Shown: piece by piece, positions 26,948 to 34,511 of the stretch | How positions within the stretch are numbered: position 1 is the first letter of the stretch | Layout of the letters: the number at the start of each line of letters is the position of its first letter | Assembly: GCA_903831655.1 (NCBI GenBank) | Contig: CAIKYO010000437.1 | Span: 1-64,000, forward strand | From: an uncultured Burkholderiales bacterium | GTDB lineage: Bacteria > Pseudomonadota > Gammaproteobacteria > Burkholderiales > Burkholderiaceae_C | Length of the DNA stretch: 64,000 nucleotides | Direction: 5' to 3' | Translations under genes and position numbers: made by a program | Notes under the pieces: model-generated | Seen by the model: the letters and a program-made list of their open reading frames with translations, nothing else | The model's database searches: none | What the model was told of the DNA's origin: nothing

Positions 26948-27415
26948 TCACGCTCTCAGTTTCGATTTAAGCCAGCGCATCAACACGCCCAACAAGGGTA
27001 ATTTTTCATACAACTCTTGGGCTGCATCCCAATAGTCTTTGTGCAGGCAGACTTGCCACCCCTGCACCTCATCTTTTTGCCACCTCAAGTGCGTAGCACC
27101 TTGAATGCATTGCTCATGGGTGTGGCTCATGGCATCGAGCCAAAAATAAAATCGCCACGTCAAGAAAGTGTTCTCCCCTTGGGTGACTTGTTCATCCACC
27201 ACAAAACGGGGCTCTCGCATGGTGCTGAACATGTGCAAAAAAATACGCTCAATGCCCTCCCATCCCCTCACGTCATTGAATGGATCTTGAAATTGAGCTT
27301 GAGGAGCATAAAATTTTTGCAAACCCGGCAAACTCTCCAAACTCAATGATTCATACAGCTGGCCCAATTCACGCACTCTCAGCTCCAACGTAGGGTCCTC
27401 GTTTTCAGTCGTCAT
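26948..27415 (-). CDS. SnoaL/NTF2-like protein, last gene of lipid/stress operon
   Basis: A 155-residue protein with the NTF2-like cone fold pattern: LGQLYESLSLESLPGLQKFYAPQAQFQDPFNDVRGWEGIERIFLHMF then a long strand region ENTFLTWRFYFWLDA and THLRWQKDEVQGWQVCLHKDYWDAA. A very strong ribosome site (GAGGAGGAGGT, complement of about 27421-27431) precedes the ATG. Proteins of this family recur at the edge of gene clusters with SDR, COG2907, DUF1365 and Cfa genes, where they are annotated only as nuclear transport factor 2 family; activity is unknown. It lies 30 bases downstream of the SDR gene. Confidence 0.85.
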   Translation of the reverse strand: MTTENEDPTLELRVRELGQLYESLSLESLPGLQKFYAPQAQFQDPFNDVRGWEGIERIFLHMFSTMREPRFVVDEQVTQGENTFLTWRFYFWLDAMSHTHEQCIQGATHLRWQKDEVQGWQVCLHKDYWDAAQELYEKLPLLGVLMRWLKSKLRA

Positions 27416-27445
27416 GATGACCTCCTCCTCACTGCGTCTTTCTGT

Positions 27446-28219
27446 TCATCGGACCACCCATTTTTTGATGATCGCAAAGTACCATGAATAGGGAAGAATC
27501 CTCAAGAGCTTCAATACACGCGTGAAGGCCTTGGGAAAATGGATTTCAAACTCCCCTCTCTCCCAACCTTCAATCATGTATTGGGCGGCCTCTTTGGGCA
27601 TCAACAAATAAGGCATCTCAAATGTGTTTTGAGCCGTGAGCGGTGTTTTCACAAAACCGGGATTGACCACACTCACACCCACACCACAAGGGCTCAAGTC
27701 CAAATACAAACACTCAACCAAGTTGATCATGGCCGCCTTGGTGGGCCCATAAGCCAAACTTTTTGGCAACCCCACAAAGCCTGCCACACTTGAGACCAGG
27801 CTCACATGGCCACTCCCTTGTGAGACCAGTGTAGGCAGCACGCAATCCAATACACGGCAAACCCCCATGTAATTGATGTCTTGGTGTTTGAACATCTCAG
27901 CATAAGTAAACGCCTTGGCGTCTTGAGCCAAGTAATGCCCGGCCAAGTAAATCACCCAGTCTAGCCCTTGATGCGCCTTGACCGCCTCGCTCGCACGAGC
28001 CACACTCTCGCCACTTTGAACATCCATGGTGCAAGCATAAAGAGAGGGATGCTCCAGCACGAGCTGATCCAAAGCCGACTGGCTTCTTGCACTCACTGCG
28101 ACCCTCGCTCCCAACTGGCTCAACTCCAAAGCCAAGGCCATCCCAATTCCACTGGACGCACCAATGAGCCAAACACTCTTGTTGTGCCAACTCTTCACCT
28201 TTGAGTTCAAGGGCTTCAT
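27446..28219 (-). CDS. Short-chain dehydrogenase/reductase
   Basis: A 257-residue SDR. The cofactor motif is GASSGIGMALALELSQLGARVAVSAR (TGxxxGxG type with the Arg suggesting NADP), then YLAGHYLAQD, catalytic Ser in SLVSSVAGFVGLP, and YGPTKAA with the catalytic Tyr and Lys. The C-terminus ends in a membrane-associating FPKAFTRVLKLLRILPYSWYFAIIKKW. Its ATG overlaps the DUF3833 gene stop (ATGA at 28216-28219), so the two are coupled. In the context of the neighbouring Cfa, COG2907 and DUF1365 genes, a role in modifying a lipid is likely, but substrate is unknown. Confidence 0.92.
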   Translation of the reverse strand: MKPLNSKVKSWHNKSVWLIGASSGIGMALALELSQLGARVAVSARSQSALDQLVLEHPSLYACTMDVQSGESVARASEAVKAHQGLDWVIYLAGHYLAQDAKAFTYAEMFKHQDINYMGVCRVLDCVLPTLVSQGSGHVSLVSSVAGFVGLPKSLAYGPTKAAMINLVECLYLDLSPCGVGVSVVNPGFVKTPLTAQNTFEMPYLLMPKEAAQYMIEGWERGEFEIHFPKAFTRVLKLLRILPYSWYFAIIKKWVVR

Positions 28220-28785
28220 TTGGACTTTACGGTTAAATCAGGAGCGCCTTGCTTACTAAAGGCGAGCGTGACTTCACCCAAGTCAAAGCCCCATTTGCTC
28301 ATCTTGGATTTGTTGAGCATCGTTTGCTCGTCCATCAGGTACATCCAGTCGTCGAATTCAACATTCCACGTGCGCTCACCCACTGGGAGCGCGAGGGTGT
28401 ATTGCCAACGAAATGCGTTTCCACTGGTTTGTCCATTGGCTTGGCCCACGACATCATCTGCACGCCCTTGGTAGCGACCGTCTCCCTCATCAACCATGTG
28501 CCAGACACGCCTTTGAAGGGTCCCGTCAGAGTACACAAAGTGCTCGTCAAAAACGCCTTGATTGCCATTCCACTCACAATCCATGTCAACACTAAAACGC
28601 TTGACCACTTTTCCAAATCGATCGGTGAACATCCCCCACGCCTTCAACTTGCCATTGAAATAATCGCGCAACACCAACTTGGGGGTTTCGTTTTGATAGG
28701 TCAATAACGCAGGACCTGCACAGGCACTCAATCCCAAAGCGGGGAGCGCCAATGAGCTCAATAAGATTCGTCGCTTTTTGTCCAT
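28216..28785 (-). CDS. DUF3833 family lipoprotein
   Basis: A 189-residue protein starting at the ATG at 28783-28785, which has AAAGGAG nine bases upstream; a longer frame to 28983 lacks support. The N-terminus is a lipoprotein signal with basic MDKKRR, a hydrophobic stretch and lipobox LSAC (Cys22). The mature part (LRDYFNGKLKAWGMFTDRFGKVVKRFSV, WNVEFDDWMYLMDEQTMLNKSKMSKWGFDLGEVTLAF) matches DUF3833, lipocalin-like proteins found in clusters with Cfa, DUF1365 and SDR genes. Function is unknown; lipid binding at the periplasmic face is an inference. The 214-base stretch upstream to the chalcone-isomerase-like gene may hold a second promoter. Confidence 0.87.
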   Translation of the reverse strand: MDKKRRILLSSLALPALGLSACAGPALLTYQNETPKLVLRDYFNGKLKAWGMFTDRFGKVVKRFSVDMDCEWNGNQGVFDEHFVYSDGTLQRRVWHMVDEGDGRYQGRADDVVGQANGQTSGNAFRWQYTLALPVGERTWNVEFDDWMYLMDEQTMLNKSKMSKWGFDLGEVTLAFSKQGAPDLTVKSK

Positions 28786-28999
28786 GTTGTGGCGCTCCTT
28801 TGTACTTGTCTTGAGTTGATGATTGATCTTGGCCGCTTTATCACACATAGCCAAACGTTGAACAAACACCGCTTGATCAATCCCGAGTATCGTTCTTTTT
28901 GGTTCAAGCTTCATGACCCTTTCAGATTCCACCCAAAAGTGAGCCCAAAAAGGGGAACAATAAAGCGCCCTCACCCCATGCAAGAATAAAAAAATCCCT

Positions 29000-29707
29000 T
29001 TACTCTCGCGCCTCTATCTTCTTTAGACCCTGCCCCAACAAAGCCTCTCGCATCTTGGGCTGAGAGGTTTGGGGCGAGAGCCAGATACCCATGAAAGACT
29101 GTGCCAAAAGAGGGTCACTCAAGCGGCCCAATGGCTCAAATGACGAGTGGCCTTTGGGCTTGCCCATTAAAACAACTCGACCTAAATCTTGCATTTCATA
29201 AATGGCAAGCAATTCATCTTGAGCGCCCACATTGGGTAAAACGCCCAAGAGCTCTCGCTCCCAACTTGCGCCCTGTCCCTGGGGGATGACGTGCTGTGCC
29301 ATCATCTCCTCAAGGCTTCGCTTGACCAAGACCTCCTTGGAAAATCCTCTTTGATAAACCAAGTGCAAGGCAACAACGCCTTGTGGCAAGCCCCACGGGG
29401 TGCGGGCCAAACCATTGACATTGAAGGGCGCACCCGTCTCGCTCAACTTGGAGCCCAGCCACAAGTTCGCTTTATAAATGGACAAACCCCAATAGGTGAA
29501 GTCATGATGTCCAAGCAACTGCCAAGTCCAAGAGGACTTGTCCTCGGCTGGCGTCTTGTCTTGCCAAACAAGCGGCAAGCTCTCTGCTAGGTCTCGCTCC
29601 TTGGCCTCCTCTCGGGCCTGCACACCACACACCAAGCCACAACAAACCAACGCACAAAACCAGATCAGGGCTCTAGAGTTGAAACATCTAAGGAATGTGA
29701 AACTCAT
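29000..29707 (-). CDS. Chalcone-isomerase-like periplasmic protein
   Basis: A 235-residue protein with a signal peptide (SRALIWFCALVCCGLVCGVQA). The mature region matches the bacterial chalcone_isomerase-like family: LGHHDFTYWGLSIYKANLWLG at the start, LVYQRGFSKEVLVKRSLEEM, and the C-terminal SFMGIWLSPQTSQPKMREALLGQ. Despite the fold name, bacterial members are not flavonoid enzymes; related folds bind fatty acids. It lies 53 bases downstream of the cfa-like gene and 214 bases upstream of DUF3833, so it belongs to the same strand block. Confidence 0.82.
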   Translation of the reverse strand: MSFTFLRCFNSRALIWFCALVCCGLVCGVQAREEAKERDLAESLPLVWQDKTPAEDKSSWTWQLLGHHDFTYWGLSIYKANLWLGSKLSETGAPFNVNGLARTPWGLPQGVVALHLVYQRGFSKEVLVKRSLEEMMAQHVIPQGQGASWERELLGVLPNVGAQDELLAIYEMQDLGRVVLMGKPKGHSSFEPLGRLSDPLLAQSFMGIWLSPQTSQPKMREALLGQGLKKIEARE

Positions 29708-29760
29708 CTGAGATTGAATGGCTTAGAGGGCATTTTTTAAAGCAGACATGGGCGTCGGGT

Positions 29761-30999
29761 TTATTTTTTCTTGAGCGTAAATTGAATCACATTGGTGTTG
29801 CCCTGAGCGAAGGCCGCTTCACAATAACTCAAGTAAAAAGCCCATTTTCGACAGAATACATCGTCAAAACCCAAGGCTTTGACCTCTTCCAAACGAGAGG
29901 CAAAAGTTTCATGCCACATCTTCAAGGTCTTTGCATAACTCAATCCAAAGCTAAATTCATCAATCACCTCAAACCCCGCGGCCAAGGCATTGGTTTTGAA
30001 GGTCATGGGGGAAGGCAAGAAACCACCAGGAAAGATGTACTGCTGAATAAAGTCCGTTCCCTTTTGATAACGATCAAAGAGCTCATCAGCAATCACAATG
30101 GTTTGAATGCAGGCCAAGCCTCCGGGCTTGAGGTGATCGTGTATGGCTTTGAAGTAACTGGGCCAATAGGCTTTTCCAACCGCCTCCATCATCTCAACAG
30201 AGCACACCGCATCGTATTGCTCATGTGCGGGGATCTCTCTGTAGTCTTGTAGCCTAAAGTCAGCCTTGAGCCCTTGGGAGGCGAGTCGCTTTTGTGCGAA
30301 GTCGAGTTGCTCCAAACTCAAAGTGACACCCGTGATGTGGGCACCAAATTCTTTTGCACCCATCTCGGCCAAAGCACCCCAGCCAAAGCCAATTTCCAAA
30401 ATTCGCTGATCGGCCCCAGCTTGAACCCCTGACATCGACAGCACACGACGCATTTTCGATTGTTGCGCTTGCACCAAGCTCTCGCCCTCATGGTCTTCGA
30501 AAAGCGCGCTTGAATAGTTCATGCTCTCATCGAGCCACAGGGTGTAAAAAGAATTGCCTAAATCATAATGAGATTGGATATTTTCAACACTCTTTTTGAT
30601 CGTGTTCTCGTTGAGCCAATGCTTAAAGGTGTACCAAGCTCGGCCAAGCCAGTGGCCATAAACCATTCGCTCAACAGCTTGACGGTTCATGATCAAAAAG
30701 GACAGCAAGGCCGTCAAATCTGATGTCTCCCAGTCTCCCCTCATGTAGCCTTGTGAAAACCCAATGTCTCCCGCTTGCAAGGTTTCAGAAAAAATCACCC
30801 AGTCGTGCACCTTCATCTCGACTTGGGGAGTGCGATCGTGTCCAAAGTGATAGATCTGTCCTTGGGGACCCGTGAGCGTGAGCGAGCCCATGGGCAAGCG
30901 TTCAAGAAGTTTGAACACACGTTGCACGTCTTTGGGCAATTTTTCTTTTGTGGCCGGCTGAGCCTTCACGAGGCCTTGAGTAAATGAGTCTTGGTGCAT
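29761..30999 (-). CDS. cfa: Cyclopropane-fatty-acyl-phospholipid synthase family methyltransferase
   Basis: A 412-residue protein. Family landmarks are SHYDLGNSFYTLWLDESMNYSSALF, the SAM-binding ILEIGFGWGALAEMGAKEFGAHITGVTLS, CSVEMMEAVGKAYWPSYF and FIQQYIFPGGFLPS. Enzymes of this family transfer a methyl(ene) group from SAM to an unsaturated acyl chain of membrane phospholipid; products include cyclopropane and methylated or furan-type fatty acids. The company of COG2907, DUF1365 and SDR genes raises the possibility that the product is not plain cyclopropane. The ATG at 30997-30999 is 20 bases after the DUF1365 stop. Confidence 0.93.
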   Translation of the reverse strand: MHQDSFTQGLVKAQPATKEKLPKDVQRVFKLLERLPMGSLTLTGPQGQIYHFGHDRTPQVEMKVHDWVIFSETLQAGDIGFSQGYMRGDWETSDLTALLSFLIMNRQAVERMVYGHWLGRAWYTFKHWLNENTIKKSVENIQSHYDLGNSFYTLWLDESMNYSSALFEDHEGESLVQAQQSKMRRVLSMSGVQAGADQRILEIGFGWGALAEMGAKEFGAHITGVTLSLEQLDFAQKRLASQGLKADFRLQDYREIPAHEQYDAVCSVEMMEAVGKAYWPSYFKAIHDHLKPGGLACIQTIVIADELFDRYQKGTDFIQQYIFPGGFLPSPMTFKTNALAAGFEVIDEFSFGLSYAKTLKMWHETFASRLEEVKALGFDDVFCRKWAFYLSYCEAAFAQGNTNVIQFTLKKK

Positions 31000-31019
31000 G
31001 GTCGATCTTGTCTTAATGC

Positions 31020-31823
31020 CTATGGCTTTGCCCCGTTGGAGATCATCTCCCTAGGGGGTGATGGTTTAGAGTGAAATTGCGCTTTTTTGATCCACAAACG
31101 CAATGCATGCCAATGAATTCTGAACATGACGCCAAAAGTCATCAAGGGGTATTTCAACATGGCTTGTCTCGCGTTCTTGGCACTCAAAGGCGAGAGCGTG
31201 CCACTCACACTGGTTAACAACAAGGGTCCCTCCTCGTCGTGGTATTCGATCCTCACCACCGTGTGCGCCGGGTCCTCGCTCTGATTTGTGCCTGAGTCTT
31301 TGAGCATGAATCGAAATCGATATTCTCCCTTGACCGCACAAAACGGGGACACATGGAACACTTTATCAGCCTTGAGCTCAGCACCATATTTTGGATGCTT
31401 GAGCAAATAACAATGCCGCTCTCCAAAGGTGTTGTTGACCTCCACCAAGATTGCCAAGAGTTGCCCCTGTGCATCATGCCCGTACCAAAAACTAACCGGT
31501 TTGAAGGTGTAGCCCCATACTCTGGGAAAACAATGCAACCAGATTTCTCCGTCTACACCTTGTACGCCCTCTTTCTCAAAAACCTCCCTCGCCCAAGCAA
31601 GAGATCCGCCTTCCTTGGGTCCACGCCCATCTCCATGGTCCTCATCAAAAAAGGACATTGGAGCAAAGCGATTCCAGCCCAAAGGGCTGCCATCACCCTT
31701 TTTCTGGGACATTTGCACCATGGGAAGCCATAAAAAATACGACCCGTATGCAAAGGCATGGACTTTGGGCCTGAGTCTTTTGTGGCGCACTTGCCCCACA
31801 CCCAGTTGTGGCCCCTCAAGCAC
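31020..31823 (-). CDS. DUF1365 family protein
   Basis: A 267-residue protein with the DUF1365 landmarks VRHKRLRPKVHAFAYGSYFLWLP, RVWGYTFKPVSFWYGHDAQGQLLAILVEVNNTFGERHCYLL and the later VRIEYHDEEGPLLLTSVSG. It begins with GTG at 31821-31823 and overlaps the COG2907 gene by eight bases. DUF1365 genes nearly always sit between a COG2907 FAD protein and a cfa-like gene. In Rhodobacter such sets are under sigma-E/ChrR control and linked to modified fatty acids formed during singlet-oxygen stress; the biochemical role of DUF1365 itself is not settled. Confidence 0.9.
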   Translation of the reverse strand: MLEGPQLGVGQVRHKRLRPKVHAFAYGSYFLWLPMVQMSQKKGDGSPLGWNRFAPMSFFDEDHGDGRGPKEGGSLAWAREVFEKEGVQGVDGEIWLHCFPRVWGYTFKPVSFWYGHDAQGQLLAILVEVNNTFGERHCYLLKHPKYGAELKADKVFHVSPFCAVKGEYRFRFMLKDSGTNQSEDPAHTVVRIEYHDEEGPLLLTSVSGTLSPLSAKNARQAMLKYPLMTFGVMFRIHWHALRLWIKKAQFHSKPSPPREMISNGAKP

Positions 31824-33147
31824 TGCGCTGGTCCCTCATGGGTTCTAGCTTTTGGCTCAAAGCCTGGGCGGCTCTGAGGCCAGCTTGAAATCCATCTTCG
31901 TGGAAACCGTATCCCATCCAAGCACCGGCAAACCACACGGGCCATTGACCTGCGTTCAACTCGGGCACCCGGGCCTGAGCCTGGGTTGCCACTTGATCAA
32001 GCACCGGATGGTCGTAATTGAATCGACCCAGCACGTGCTCGTTGGCAATGGGTTCAAGTGGATTGAGTGTGACGAAAACATCTTGACCAAATGGCAAGGG
32101 CTGCAAACAGTTGAGCCAGTAGTGAAGGCAAACTTTGGATGCGCTTTGGGACGCACTGTCTGTCTGAAAATTCCAGGCCGCCCAAGCGGCTTTTCTTGAA
32201 GGCATGACACGGGTATCGGTGTGCAAAACCGCCTCATTGGCTTGCACGTGCACCGCACCCAAAATTTCTCTCTCGTGGATTTGAGGATCCTTCAACATCT
32301 TCAAAGCTTGATGGGCATGCGTTGCGACAATCGCCCCATCAAACCACTCCGAGCTTTTGCTCGACACCACTCGAACACCAGCCTCGTCACGCTCCAAACT
32401 CAAAACGGCCTCATTGAGCCTCGCATCCGCCACGCCTGAGACAATTTTGTCAACATAGTTTTTAGATCCGCCCTTTGGGGTGAACCACTTGGGTCTTTGG
32501 CTGATTTGCAACAAACCGTGGTTGTGACAAAAACGCACCAAGCTCTGCAAGGGATGAGCCAGCATTTGCTCAGTAGGACAGCTCCATATGCAGCCCAACA
32601 TGGGAAGCAAATAACCCTCCTGAAAATCACGCCCCAAGTGGTGGTGATCTAAAAACTGCTCCAAAGACCACGAACTCTCTTGGACCACTTGTTTGCCTAC
32701 CAACTGATGAGCCAACTCAGTGGCCAAGCGGTTAAAGCGCACGATTTCTTTGATCAGGTACCAAAACCTTGGGCGCAGCAAGTTGCTTCGTTGTGCAAAC
32801 AAGCCCTTCAAATCCGAGCCGCACCACTCCAAATCCACTCCGGACCAAAACCCCTTGGCTTGGACAGAGAAAGACATGTCCGAGCCTGCCGCTTGTACAC
32901 CCAGGTCTTCAAAGAGTTTGATCAAGCCAGGATAGGTGCGCTCATTGAAGACCAAAAATCCGGTATCAACACCGCTTGTGACGGGCACACCGGTTGGAGA
33001 TTTGAGGGTCACATCAACCGTGTGCGCGTGGCCTCCAAAGTACTCAGCCGCCTCAAAAAGAGTGATTTGTGCCTTCCCTCTTAACGCATGTGCTGCCGAC
33101 AAGCCCGACACCCCAGAGCCCACAATGGCAACGCGCGGCAAAGTCAT
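31816..33147 (-). CDS. COG2907 FAD-dependent amine-oxidase-like protein
   Basis: A 443-residue flavoprotein with an N-terminal FAD Rossmann motif (VAIVGSGVSGLSAAHALRGKAQITLFEA, then YFGGHAHTV), a middle region VDTGFLVFNERTYPGLIKLFEDLGV, and a C-terminal WFAGAWMGYGFHEDGFQAGLRAAQAL FAD-binding segment. This is the COG2907 type, related to desaturases and amine oxidases. Its ATG at 33145-33147 lies one base after the gpx stop and its 3' end overlaps DUF1365 by eight bases, giving strong coupling. A redox step on a fatty acyl chain before or after methylation is the likely job, by analogy. Confidence 0.92.
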   Translation of the reverse strand: MTLPRVAIVGSGVSGLSAAHALRGKAQITLFEAAEYFGGHAHTVDVTLKSPTGVPVTSGVDTGFLVFNERTYPGLIKLFEDLGVQAAGSDMSFSVQAKGFWSGVDLEWCGSDLKGLFAQRSNLLRPRFWYLIKEIVRFNRLATELAHQLVGKQVVQESSWSLEQFLDHHHLGRDFQEGYLLPMLGCIWSCPTEQMLAHPLQSLVRFCHNHGLLQISQRPKWFTPKGGSKNYVDKIVSGVADARLNEAVLSLERDEAGVRVVSSKSSEWFDGAIVATHAHQALKMLKDPQIHEREILGAVHVQANEAVLHTDTRVMPSRKAAWAAWNFQTDSASQSASKVCLHYWLNCLQPLPFGQDVFVTLNPLEPIANEHVLGRFNYDHPVLDQVATQAQARVPELNAGQWPVWFAGAWMGYGFHEDGFQAGLRAAQALSQKLEPMRDQRSA

Positions 33148-33148
33148 C

Positions 33149-33799
33149 TCAGTGAGCCTTCGCGTTCAAGGCTTCTTCCACATGGGCCATGAAGGTTCGG
33201 TCTTGTGGGCCGGTTAAGCTTCCAAAGCTCTCAACACTTTGCCCGTCTCTGGAAATCAGGTATTTGTAGAAATTCCACTTGGGTGTGGTGTTCGTGCGCT
33301 TGGTGAGCCACTTAAAGAGAGGTGTCGCTTGAGAGCCCTTGACAGCCGTTTTGGTAAACATAGGGAATTTCACACCATAGGTGTTTTCACAAAAATCGGC
33401 GATTTGCTGATTGCCATCGGGTTCTTGAGAAAAGTCATTGGAGGGGAACCCCAAAACCACCAATCCTCGGTCCTTGTATTGGTCGTAGAGCGCCTCCAGG
33501 CCTTTGTATTGAGGTGTAAAGCCACAGTAGCTGGCCGTGTTGACCACCAAAACCACCTTGCCTGCATACTGGCAAAGGTTTTGTGGCTTCTCATCTTGCA
33601 GCCGATCGGCCATGAAATTCAAGGCAGCGGGGCAAGGCGGCGTGGCACTCGCAACTTGAGGGCCCTTTTGTAGCTCGCTGGGAAGCTCTGCACCCCAAGA
33701 GCAAAAAGGCAATGAAAAGATCGCAATGGACATAGCCAAGCGCATGCACGTTGTGACAGCCAAGGCCATCCATGAGCGGGGAAATTGAAAATAAAGCAT
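33149..33799 (-). CDS. Secreted glutathione peroxidase-family protein, first gene of the operon
   Basis: A 216-residue protein from the ATG at 33797-33799 (AAAGGTGA ribosome site six bases upstream; a TTG one codon earlier is less likely). Residues 1-37 form a signal peptide ending near SWGA. The peroxidase core has the catalytic cysteine in NTASYCGFTPQY (Cys92), GFPSNDFSQEP with the active-site Gln region, and WNFYKYLI. Cys replaces Sec as in most bacteria. It should reduce hydroperoxides, possibly lipid hydroperoxides, in the periplasm with thioredoxin-like or glutathione electrons. Placement one base ahead of COG2907 ties peroxide removal to lipid modification. The upstream 196 bases face rfaE2 divergently. 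Confidence 0.9.
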   Translation of the reverse strand: MLYFQFPRSWMALAVTTCMRLAMSIAIFSLPFCSWGAELPSELQKGPQVASATPPCPAALNFMADRLQDEKPQNLCQYAGKVVLVVNTASYCGFTPQYKGLEALYDQYKDRGLVVLGFPSNDFSQEPDGNQQIADFCENTYGVKFPMFTKTAVKGSQATPLFKWLTKRTNTTPKWNFYKYLISRDGQSVESFGSLTGPQDRTFMAHVEEALNAKAH

Positions 33800-33995
33800 C
33801 AAACGTCACCTTTGAGAGCAGACCCAAGAGAAAATTCATTTATGCTTGAACGAGCCCACAAGTCTTGGTGTGACCCAGAACAGAGATAGACTAACACCCA
33901 TGGACTCGTAACTCAGCTTAAAGTAAGCTTGGCAATAGTCAAATTCTACCCACTGTGACCCCCCACTCAAAGCCCTTACATTGCCTGTGCCCAAG

Positions 33996-34511
33996 ATGGA
34001 TGACACCAAAAATCACTTTCATTTGAAAATTCAACCCCTGTCCCAAGCCAAGGCTTTCCTCAATGAATTGAAAACAAGGGGGCCACTGGTGTTTACCAAC
34101 GGTGTGTTTGATGTGCTGCACCGTGGACATGTGACTTACCTTGAGCAAGCACGCGCCTTGGGTGCGAGCTTGGTGGTTGCTTTGAACACCGACCTCTCTG
34201 CCAAGCGTTTGGGCAAAGGCCCAGAGCGCCCTTTGAACAACGAAGTGGACCGTGCTTGGGTCATCGCAGCCCTAGAGTCCGTGAGCTTGGTGACTTGGTT
34301 TGACGAGGACACGCCGCTCAAAGCCGTCCAATTCATCGAACCCGACTTCTTGGTCAAGGGAGGCGACTATGACATGGACCTCCTCGAAGAGGCCAGATGG
34401 GTCCGCGCGCAAGGCGGGCAAGCGCTGGCAATCCCTTTTGTAAGCGGTTATTCAACCACCCAATTGGTTCAAAAAATCAAACGCCCTTCTTCCAACTCTT
34501 CTCCCCAATGA
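33996..34511 (+). CDS. rfaE2: D-glycero-beta-D-manno-heptose 1-phosphate adenylyltransferase
   Basis: A 171-residue nucleotidyltransferase corresponding to the C-terminal half of E. coli HldE. The cytidylyltransferase-like motifs are VFTNGVFDVLHRGH (HxGH His42 and His45) and VKGGDYDMD. The ATG at 33996 is chosen over an upstream TTG at 33981. It makes ADP-heptose precursor for the LPS inner core. The kinase half (rfaE1) is a separate gene not in this window. Its stop overlaps the yhdP start (ATGA at 34508-34511). Confidence 0.92.
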   Translation: MDDTKNHFHLKIQPLSQAKAFLNELKTRGPLVFTNGVFDVLHRGHVTYLEQARALGASLVVALNTDLSAKRLGKGPERPLNNEVDRAWVIAALESVSLVTWFDEDTPLKAVQFIEPDFLVKGGDYDMDLLEEARWVRAQGGQALAIPFVSGYSTTQLVQKIKRPSSNSSPQ

